Positions 1 to 6,290 of a stretch of 23,888 nucleotides of DNA are shown here, in pieces. The notes below the pieces were generated by a model, which had not been told where the DNA came from, did no database searches, and was given only the letters and a program-made list of their open reading frames with translations. Both the position numbers and the translations under genes were made by a program. This DNA comes from a virus, in IMG/VR virus record IMGVR_UViG_3300048446_000878, positions 1 to 23,888 of that record, one strand, 5' to 3'. The stretch's first letter is position 1, and every line of letters begins with the position of its first letter.

Positions 1-23
1 CCAGGATAGATTTTTGTGACATA

Positions 24-35
24 TACTATATATTA
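24..35 (+). promoter_or_regulatory. Candidate late-promoter element (12-base repeat, copy 1)
   Basis: The 12 bases TACTATATATTA here recur exactly at 9773-9784. Both copies lie 30-50 bases upstream of a plus-strand gene that begins a block. No -35 box of sigma-70 type precedes either copy. A late promoter with only a -10-like element, as in T4, is inferred. AT-rich DNA makes chance repeats fairly likely. Confidence 0.3.
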
Positions 36-80
36 CACATATTTATTTTTTTGTAAAATTATTTTTGTGTATATATTTAT

Positions 81-515
81 ATGGGCCCAATATTGAATAC
101 TATTATAGGAGCGGGAATAAAATTGGCCTGCAATCTAATAAACGCATGGCTAGAGCAAAAGAGGCAAGATCAGCTAGCTTTAGCCGCGCGAGACGAAAAG
201 ATGCTAGAAGCTTTAATTTCTAGTCAGTCGGAAAATGCTAAAGATCCTTTTGTGAAGGTTAGCCGAAGAATACTTTTTATGAGCATCACGTTTACCATGT
301 GTTTCTTGATGATTTATTATGCAATGAATCCTCATATTACATACAATTTAATTGTCCCTAAAGGAGAAGGAACAAAATGGGGGTTTTTTAGTTGGATATT
401 CGGGGCGAAAGATTGGGAAGTAGTTCAAATGACAGGAGGCTTGATGCTTGCATCATTTATGGATTTATGTTTCATGGTTGTTGGATTTTATGCGATTCCC
501 AGTAAGCGCAGATGA
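81..515 (+). CDS. Small membrane protein, holin-like
   Basis: This 144-residue protein has an N-terminal amphipathic/charged region (1-60) rich in Lys, Glu and Gln. Two membrane segments follow, at about residues 66-84 and 118-137, with a short loop between them that contains Trp residues, and a basic tail (SKRR). The layout of a cytoplasmic amphipathic helix, a conserved-looking DPF/V-R-R junction and C-terminal membrane helices resembles phage and gene-transfer-agent holins of the 3TM type, but I recognise this from topology, not from a diagnostic motif. It is coupled by an ATGA overlap to a lipoprotein-like gene that could be a spanin, which supports a lysis role. No endolysin is visible in the window. 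There is no Shine-Dalgarno sequence before the ATG. It could be another inner-membrane protein. Confidence 0.45.
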   Translation: MGPILNTIIGAGIKLACNLINAWLEQKRQDQLALAARDEKMLEALISSQSENAKDPFVKVSRRILFMSITFTMCFLMIYYAMNPHITYNLIVPKGEGTKWGFFSWIFGAKDWEVVQMTGGLMLASFMDLCFMVVGFYAIPSKRR

Positions 516-739
516 GGGTTTGTTGGCTGATAATTTTATTTTTTTTCTCCTGTTCGAGAAAAATCATACAGAAACCAAAAGAAATTGCGCAATTAGATTC
601 TCCTAGCGACGAATCAAATGTACTATCTATAGTGAGCGATCCTCAGAATTATGATCATACTGGGCCGTGGATATGGTTTGGGATGATAATGGGTTTAGTT
701 CTTTTTATTTCGCTCTTTTCTTTAATTTTTAAAAAATGA
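512..739 (+). CDS. Short lipoprotein with C-terminal membrane helix, u-spanin-like
   Basis: This 75-residue protein begins with a very short hydrophobic signal that ends in a plausible lipobox (FFFSC, Cys14). A polar stretch of about 38 residues follows, then one hydrophobic helix at about residues 53-72 and a KK end. A lipoprotein signal plus a C-terminal transmembrane helix is the topology of unimolecular spanins (u-spanins, for example T1 gp11), which join the outer and inner membranes at the end of lysis. The periplasmic part is much shorter than in T1 gp11, which is a weakness of this call. The start overlaps the upstream holin-like gene as ATGA and the stop overlaps the next gene as ATGA, so the three are probably translationally coupled. 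Confidence 0.45.
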   Translation: MRVCWLIILFFFSCSRKIIQKPKEIAQLDSPSDESNVLSIVSDPQNYDHTGPWIWFGMIMGLVLFISLFSLIFKK

Positions 740-1326
740 ATAATGGTCTAGATATATTAAGCGTGCTTACTGGTGTAGTTTCTGCCGCAACTGCGGTTAT
801 CGGTATGTGGTTAAAAATAAAATATGATGAAAAGAAAAGTAAACAATTTGTTTACGACCCTAATTGCCACAGTAATGTAATTTCTGCCTTAAATTATGTT
901 CTCGATGAAGCTGATGCAGATAGAGTATATATTTTAGAGTTTCATAATGGAGAGCATTATTTTTCCGGAAGAAGTCAGCAAAAATTAAGTTGCACTTATG
1001 AGGTTGTTAGCGAAGGAATAAGTTCCGAATGTCAGACTCTTCAAAATATAAGAACTTCTAATTTTCACGGACTTACGCATTCAGTATCTCAAGAAAAAAC
1101 ATTCAAATGCCCTAATCTAGAAGAGTACAATGATGATATCGGGTTCAAGTCTTTTCTGGAGCAAAAAGGCGTGAAAAGTTTTTTTGCGCGACCAGTAAAA
1201 ACTTTAAACGGAAAAATCTTGGGAGTTCTGTGCTTTGAGTATGTAAAAGAAAATAGAAAGTGGAGCGAGGAAGCAGAAGAGTTCTCGAGAAAACAAAGCA
1301 GAATAATAAGCGGTTATTTGATATAA
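736..1326 (+). CDS. Membrane-anchored GAF-like domain protein
   Basis: The protein has 196 residues. An N-terminal hydrophobic helix (about 6-26) is followed by a soluble domain that reads like a GAF fold: an opening helix (SNVISALNYVLDEADADR), a strand with VYILEFHNG, a middle section with Cys residues, then FFARPV, ILGVLCFEY and a C-terminal helix (SEEAEEFSRKQSRIIS). The strand order and the G-x-L-x-F-E pattern are typical of GAF domains, which bind small ligands or act as sensors. The ligand and role are unknown. It is coupled by an ATGA overlap to the spanin-like gene, so it is made with the membrane cassette and may sense or time an event at the inner membrane; that is inference. Confidence 0.5.
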   Translation: MNNGLDILSVLTGVVSAATAVIGMWLKIKYDEKKSKQFVYDPNCHSNVISALNYVLDEADADRVYILEFHNGEHYFSGRSQQKLSCTYEVVSEGISSECQTLQNIRTSNFHGLTHSVSQEKTFKCPNLEEYNDDIGFKSFLEQKGVKSFFARPVKTLNGKILGVLCFEYVKENRKWSEEAEEFSRKQSRIISGYLI

Positions 1327-1345
1327 TTTTTTTTTAAGCTATAAT
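1318..1345 (+). promoter_or_regulatory. Sigma-70-like promoter before the zinc-ribbon gene
   Basis: TTGATA (1318-1323), a 16-base gap and a perfect TATAAT (1340-1345) lie just before the ATG at 1354. The expected start of transcription, about 1352, would give a leaderless or nearly leaderless message. The -35 box overlaps the end of the upstream gene. The surroundings are AT-rich, so the match is less convincing than the three minus-strand promoters. Confidence 0.4.
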
Positions 1346-1353
1346 ATATTATT

Positions 1354-1725
1354 ATGGCTTTTTCTTACTGTCCTCACTGTGGCTTCAAGAACATGTACTC
1401 TATCCAGGCTCCAAAATTTTGTGGGGGCTGTGGGCAGGGTTTGAGTATATTATCTGCAGCAAAAACAACCTCAAGCGTTTCAAAAAAAACTCTCACGCCC
1501 AATCCCGCTCGTAGGGTTAGAAGATCTCCTGAGTTGCTTGACGAGTCTTACGACCCAGATGGAAGCGATGTATATGAGGTTCCGGCAATATCTAAACTAT
1601 CGTACAGCGTAGAACAGGATAAAAATAAATTTAACCTAAAAGATCTAATTCCACTTGAAGATCTAGACCCAGAAAAAGTTGCTCCAAAAAAACCAAAAAA
1701 ACGTGGACGACCAAAAAAAGCCTGA
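1354..1725 (+). CDS. Zinc-ribbon protein with AT-hook-like basic tail
   Basis: This 123-residue protein carries an N-terminal zinc ribbon: CPHC at residues 6-9 and CGGC at 23-26, each with a following glycine. A low-complexity Ser/Pro/Arg linker and an acidic stretch follow. The C-terminus is a Lys/Arg/Pro run ending KKRGRPKKA, which contains the GRP core of an AT-hook. The features point to DNA or protein binding in transcription. It directly precedes and overlaps a sigma-like gene, which fits a transcription co-factor. The end of the gene contains three runs of seven A, where slippage would join it to the sigma-like frame (see findings). No family beyond the zinc-ribbon class is recognised. 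Confidence 0.6.
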   Translation: MAFSYCPHCGFKNMYSIQAPKFCGGCGQGLSILSAAKTTSSVSKKTLTPNPARRVRRSPELLDESYDPDGSDVYEVPAISKLSYSVEQDKNKFNLKDLIPLEDLDPEKVAPKKPKKRGRPKKA

Positions 1726-2446
1726 ATTTAAATACGAGGACAAGTCGGACGAAATCGACTTAGAAGTAAGAAAAAGAAAGGGTAAATGGTTCCTTGATTC
1801 TCTCGCTTGGTTTGACTTTGAAGATGTTGAGCAAATTATAAAGGCTCACATCCACAAAAAATGGCATCAATGGGACCAATCTAGATCATTGAAGCCTTGG
1901 ATCAATAAGATTATTACCAATCAAATGAAAAATATATTGCGAAATAATTACAGCAACTTTGTCAGGCCATGTTTAAACTGCCCCTTTAATCAATCATGCG
2001 CCACAAAAGACGGAGGAGAAGCTTCTTTATGTGGTTTTACAAAAAGCGGATTACAGGACTCTTCTTGCCCGCTTTATGCAAAATGGGAAAGAACAAAAAA
2101 GCCTGCTTACGGAATAAAAATGGCTCTCGCTCTTGAAAATCATTCTTATGAGGTCGGCGCTATGCAAGATCATAACTTCAATATAATTGAGTCTCAACAG
2201 AAATTAAACAATCATATGGAGAAAGAGCTGTCTAGCAAGCAGTTTCAAGTCTACAAGTTGCTTTTTATTGATAATATTGATGAAGAAGAGGTGGCCGAAC
2301 AAATGGGATATAAAACTAGTGAAAAAGGAAGAAAAGCTGGATACAAACAGATAAAAAATTTAAAGAAAATTTTTAAAGAAAAAGCTCAAGACATTTTGAA
2401 AAGAGAAGACATTATCGCCGTTAGGGCTGTACCTCCATGGAGTTAA
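1703..2446 (+). CDS. Sigma-70-like factor with Cys-rich insert (late sigma candidate)
   Basis: From a GTG start the protein has 247 residues. Residues 28-88 read like sigma region 2 (FDFEDVEQIIKAHI, then W-x-x-W-D-Q-S-R, then PWINKIITNQMKNILR), the pattern used for -10 recognition and core binding. Residues 173-230 read like region 4, a helix-turn-helix (KELSSKQFQVYKLLF, EEEVAEQMG, then a basic helix). Between them lies an unusual Cys-rich insert with Cys at 90, 93, 99, 110 and 122, probably a metal site. The role inferred is a phage sigma that redirects host RNA polymerase to late genes, as T4 gp55 does. No ATG exists before codon 75; possible starts are GTG 1703 and TTG 1679, neither with a Shine-Dalgarno sequence. 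The end overlaps the next gene by 10 bp. Confidence 0.6.
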   Translation: MDDQKKPEFKYEDKSDEIDLEVRKRKGKWFLDSLAWFDFEDVEQIIKAHIHKKWHQWDQSRSLKPWINKIITNQMKNILRNNYSNFVRPCLNCPFNQSCATKDGGEASLCGFTKSGLQDSSCPLYAKWERTKKPAYGIKMALALENHSYEVGAMQDHNFNIIESQQKLNNHMEKELSSKQFQVYKLLFIDNIDEEEVAEQMGYKTSEKGRKAGYKQIKNLKKIFKEKAQDILKREDIIAVRAVPPWS

Positions 2447-3489
2447 GCGAAGAACAGAAAAACGTTATTAGGTCTAACGCAAAGGAAGTCTCTGATTTAA
2501 CCGAATTAACCAAGTTAGCTTTTCCCGACTCTGATAAAGTTGACGGAAGAAGTAAACAGGGCAGGGCCGTTAGAAAATTTTTATTGAATAACGAGATAGA
2601 GTATGAAACAAAACACATCTACCCGAAGGATGATATTATATTAACCCAGGAACAAAAAGACTTTGTAGATCAATCTGTCTCAGATGGTATGACCTGCGCT
2701 CAAGCCGCAGCAGTTCTTTTCCCAGAGGTCCGAGTAACACATACTTCAAAAGAATATCAAGCTGTATTTGAATACGTTGATAAAAATGATGAAATAAAGA
2801 CTCCCGCATCTGAGGATGCAATAAATAAAAGATACTCACCTCCGAAGGCTTCTAGCAAAATAATAAAAAAGATAAATGACTATGCCCAAACAAGTATAAA
2901 CGAAGAAAAACTCACCATGTCAGAGAGAAAAGGTATCGAATCCTTGGGTGGTTTTTTAGCGTCTCCTAGATTTATTCAGGTAATCAACACTTACGATAGT
3001 CAGGCGGACAGAGACTTATTTGAGGCGGAGTTTGTTAGGGCTACCTGGGATAAACCTGATTTGACAAGCGACGAAATCAATTTATATATCAATGTGTGTA
3101 TGGATTACATTCATTTAAAAAACATTCAAAGCGCAATTAACAAGTTAAATAGAATGTTCGATGAAGCGGAAGACCAGCAGGATTTAACTGTAAGATTAGC
3201 AGAATTGCTTAAAACTAAAAGCGAAGAATACAATCAGTGCGAAAAAAGAATGGAGTCATTGATTCAAAAACTTCAGGGAGACCGATCAAAAAGAATATCC
3301 AGTAAGCACCAGCAAAATGCAAGCTTGTTGTCGCTTGTTCAACTATTTCAGGAAGAAGAAGAACGAGAGGTTATGATAAAAATCGCGAGATTGCAAAGAG
3401 AGGCGGCAAAAGAAGAAGCTGGAAGGCTCGAATCGATGCCTGACTGGAAAGCTAGGGTTTTGGGAATTTCTAAAGAAGATGTCATTTAA
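2437..3489 (+). CDS. Putative small terminase subunit with duplicated N-terminal repeat
   Basis: This 350-residue protein is placed by context: it lies two genes before the large terminase, where the small (DNA-recognition) subunit is expected. The N-terminus contains two similar stretches of about 50 residues, starting at LSEEQKNVI (about 3) and LTQEQKDFV (about 69), each with a later Ala/Phe-Pro segment and a closing aromatic helix; this looks like a duplicated helical DNA-binding unit. The second half (about 215-340) is charged and helix-rich with likely coiled coil, which would suit oligomer formation. The ATG lies 10 bp inside the sigma-like gene and the stop overlaps the nuclease gene by 11 bp. 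The sequence alone does not prove the assignment; it could be another packaging or head protein. Confidence 0.45.
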   Translation: MELSEEQKNVIRSNAKEVSDLTELTKLAFPDSDKVDGRSKQGRAVRKFLLNNEIEYETKHIYPKDDIILTQEQKDFVDQSVSDGMTCAQAAAVLFPEVRVTHTSKEYQAVFEYVDKNDEIKTPASEDAINKRYSPPKASSKIIKKINDYAQTSINEEKLTMSERKGIESLGGFLASPRFIQVINTYDSQADRDLFEAEFVRATWDKPDLTSDEINLYINVCMDYIHLKNIQSAINKLNRMFDEAEDQQDLTVRLAELLKTKSEEYNQCEKRMESLIQKLQGDRSKRISSKHQQNASLLSLVQLFQEEEEREVMIKIARLQREAAKEEAGRLESMPDWKARVLGISKEDVI

Positions 3490-4402
3490 TGTTTGCAAGA
3501 TATGTTCGCTGGAATTTGAAAGCGAAAAAAAACTTCATATGCACTTGAGGTCTCACAAGGTTACTCTCGCAGAATATTACATAAAGTACTATCCGCGTCA
3601 TAATCTATATACAGGAGATTTGTTGCCATTTAAAAACAAAGAACAATACTTTGGGCGAGATTTTTCAAACAGGAATCAGCTATTAAAATGGTGTGACGCG
3701 CAATCAGATGAAACTGTTAGGGAATATATATTAAAAATGCTCAAGCATAGGGTTGAAAATAAAGATTTAAAGTTCGGGCCTTCTCATATAGAACTAGAGG
3801 TAAATGAAATGCCCACCATAGAACTGTACCAAAAACATTTTGGCTCTTATACCGAGGCTTGTAAGGCTGCAGGAGTTCTTCCAATGTTTGGATCTCGATT
3901 ACCAAAAAAATGGGAAAGAAAGGTTGATGATTCGGTCAAAATTTTTATAGACACAAGAGAGCAGCAACCTTTAGAGTTCCCTAATTCAGAATTCCTTAAG
4001 TTAGATTTCGGAGATTATGCTGTAGGTAAAGAGCATTATGATTATACTTATGCGGACAGAAAAAGCGAGCAAGATTTTAAATCTACATTGAGTAAAAATA
4101 ATTTAAATAGATTCGAGTACGAACTTCAACGTACGAAAGACTTTGATAGTTATTTATTCGTGGTAACTGAAGGAAGCATAAACAGCATAGAAAAAAATAA
4201 TCGATGGGCCCCGCATATGTCAAACATGAAGTATATTTATCATAACATGCGGACTCTAGCGCATAAATTCAAAGGTAGCTGTCAATTCATTTTTACGGGA
4301 AGCAGAGAAGAATCTGAACATTTAATTCCTAAAATATTAACTTTAGGAAAACAACTTTGGGATGTAGACCTTCAATACTATCTTGATCGAGAACTAATAT
4401 AA
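3479..4402 (+). CDS. C2H2 zinc finger / homing-repeat / ERCC4-type nuclease
   Basis: This 307-residue protein has three parts. Residues 6-26 form a classical zinc finger, C-x2-C-x12-H-x3-H (Cys6, Cys9, His22, His26), followed by an LAEYYIKYYP motif common in phage DNA-binding fingers. Residues 112-134 (PTIELYQKHFGSYTEA, then AAGV) match the homing-endonuclease-associated repeat pattern. Residues 155-230 carry an ERCC4 (XPF/Mus81-type) nuclease core: DTRE at 158-161, GDY at 178-180 and DRKSEQD at 193-199, corresponding to the usual ERK-x3-D metal-binding motif. ERCC4 enzymes cut branched DNA. The gene is coupled to the large terminase by a TAATG overlap, so a role in preparing or debranching replicated DNA for packaging is likely (inference). 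A domesticated homing nuclease is the alternative origin. Confidence 0.7.
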   Translation: MSFNVCKICSLEFESEKKLHMHLRSHKVTLAEYYIKYYPRHNLYTGDLLPFKNKEQYFGRDFSNRNQLLKWCDAQSDETVREYILKMLKHRVENKDLKFGPSHIELEVNEMPTIELYQKHFGSYTEACKAAGVLPMFGSRLPKKWERKVDDSVKIFIDTREQQPLEFPNSEFLKLDFGDYAVGKEHYDYTYADRKSEQDFKSTLSKNNLNRFEYELQRTKDFDSYLFVVTEGSINSIEKNNRWAPHMSNMKYIYHNMRTLAHKFKGSCQFIFTGSREESEHLIPKILTLGKQLWDVDLQYYLDRELI

Positions 4403-6273
4403 TGACTTGGGAAACAGGAAATCAATTATCTAGGGCTGAAGAAAAAAACTTCAACGAGAAACTCGAAGAAATGAAAGGGTTTATAGAAGAAAAGGAAGCT
4501 AAGATTTTACTATACAAGTTCTTGAGGGAGAATATCACATTTACTGCAGATTTAGTTAGCGGAGTCCAGCTTTTTCCTTTTCAGCATATGGCTATCAAGG
4601 CTATGTTTGAAACAGATTATTTTATGGGGGTCTGGTCTCGAGGTATGAGTAAGTCATTCACTACTGCTATATATGCATATTTAGACGCTATAATGAATCA
4701 AGGAGTCGAAATAGGAATACTCTCAAAATCCTTTCGGCAAGCCAAGATGATATTCAAAAAAATTGAAGATATCGCCTCGAAGCCTGGAGCGACATATCTA
4801 GCTCAATGTATAACGCATAAATCAAAAAGCAACGATGAATGGTTGCTGGAGATCGGCAGCAGCAGAATCCGAGCTTTACCTCTTGGAGATGGAGAAAAGC
4901 TTCGAGGGTTTCGTTTTCATAGAATTATTATAGACGAGTTTGCCCTTATGCCCGAGCGTATTTATAATGAAGTTATAATACCGTTCTTGAGTGTAGTGGA
5001 AAATCCAACTCAAAGGGAAGCTTTGTTTAACCTTGAAACAAATCTAATTGATCAAGGAAAGATGAAGGAAGGAGAAAGACATGTTTGGCGAAACAATAAG
5101 TTAATCGCTCTTTCTTCAGCGAGCTACAAGTTTGAATATATGTACAAAGCTTACGAGCAATTTGAAGATTTGATTCGCCAAGGAAGCTCAAAACAAAGTG
5201 ATGCGCACAGGGTTATCATGCAGTTTAGTTATGACTGCGCACCAAAGCAGTTGTACGACCAAAATCTTTTGGATCAAGCGAAATCAACAATGAGTCAAAG
5301 TCAATTTGATAGAGAATTTGGTTCGATTTTTACTGACGACAGTAGTGGATATTTTAAGACTTCCAAGATGGCTTCGTGCACTTTGAAAGACGGAGAGACT
5401 CCAACTATTGAGGTGCGCGGGGAGGTTGGGCAAAAATATATTTTGGCTTTTGATCCGAGCTGGGCAGAAAGTGAAAGCAGTGATGACTTTGCTATGATGG
5501 TGCTCAAGCTCAACGACGAAAAGAAAATCGGTACCGTTGTGCATAGCTACGCTTTAAGTGGCACAAATTTAAAACAACATATTTTTTATTTTTATTATTT
5601 ACTTACTCATTTTAATATTGTATCTATTGTTGGAGATTATAATGGAGGAGTGCAGTTTATTAATGCTTGTAATGAAAGTAGTTTGTTCAAGAAAAATAAA
5701 ATGAATATAAAATGCTTAAATACTAACTTTGATGACCTAGAACATTATCAAGAAAAAATAATAGAAGGAAAAAAAGAATATAATTTAGAAGATAAAACGA
5801 TTTGTTATTTGCGTAAACCTACTAGTCAGTGGATTAGGTTGGCGAACGAGTTGCTTCAGGCCAACTTTGATCATCATCGAATATTCTTTGGAGCAAGAGC
5901 AATTGATGATGCTTATAACGAACAAAGAAATAAAAAAATACCAATTCAGGATTTAAAATTTTTAAGAACATCTCAAAGTTTAGAGCGCCAAACAAATGCA
6001 GCGAAAATGATTGACTTTGTTGAGCATCAATTTGATATGATGAATCTTATTAAAACTCAATGTTCTTTAATTCAGATATCTACTTCTGCAGGAGGAACTC
6101 AAACGTTTGATCTTCCTCCTAGTTTAAAGCGCCAAACCGGCCCAGAAAAAGCAAGAAAAGATAGTTATTCTGCATTAATACTTGGCAATTGGATGATTAA
6201 ACTTTACTATGATATAATGAACTCTAAAGTTAATAACGTGAATTATACTTTTACTCCCATGTTTATAAACTAA
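4402..6273 (+). CDS. Terminase large subunit
   Basis: This 623-residue packaging motor has an ATPase domain followed by a nuclease. The adenine-binding region is at 57-68 (LFPFQHMAIKAM). The Walker A motif of terminase type, WSRGMSKS, spans 78-85, and Walker B with catalytic Glu, RIIIDEF, spans 174-180. The RNase H-like nuclease begins at 347 (ILAFDPSWAE, Asp351), with a second acidic site at VGDYNGG (Asp412) and a likely third near RKDSYSALILGNW close to the C-terminus. It translocates DNA into the prohead and cuts concatemers. The length and motif order match large terminases of the T4 gp17 type. The ATG overlaps the stop of the nuclease gene (TAATG). The next gene is the prohead protease, with no portal between. 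Confidence 0.93.
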   Translation: MTWETGNQLSRAEEKNFNEKLEEMKGFIEEKEAKILLYKFLRENITFTADLVSGVQLFPFQHMAIKAMFETDYFMGVWSRGMSKSFTTAIYAYLDAIMNQGVEIGILSKSFRQAKMIFKKIEDIASKPGATYLAQCITHKSKSNDEWLLEIGSSRIRALPLGDGEKLRGFRFHRIIIDEFALMPERIYNEVIIPFLSVVENPTQREALFNLETNLIDQGKMKEGERHVWRNNKLIALSSASYKFEYMYKAYEQFEDLIRQGSSKQSDAHRVIMQFSYDCAPKQLYDQNLLDQAKSTMSQSQFDREFGSIFTDDSSGYFKTSKMASCTLKDGETPTIEVRGEVGQKYILAFDPSWAESESSDDFAMMVLKLNDEKKIGTVVHSYALSGTNLKQHIFYFYYLLTHFNIVSIVGDYNGGVQFINACNESSLFKKNKMNIKCLNTNFDDLEHYQEKIIEGKKEYNLEDKTICYLRKPTSQWIRLANELLQANFDHHRIFFGARAIDDAYNEQRNKKIPIQDLKFLRTSQSLERQTNAAKMIDFVEHQFDMMNLIKTQCSLIQISTSAGGTQTFDLPPSLKRQTGPEKARKDSYSALILGNWMIKLYYDIMNSKVNNVNYTFTPMFIN

Positions 6274-6290
6274 GTGTAAGATTTTTGTAT

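Noticed and set aside
1686-1719. Classical -1 ribosomal frameshift at A AAA AAA
   Set aside because: The heptamer is in phase, but the sigma-like frame is +1 (equal to -2) relative to the zinc-ribbon frame, so a simple -1 slip would not enter it.
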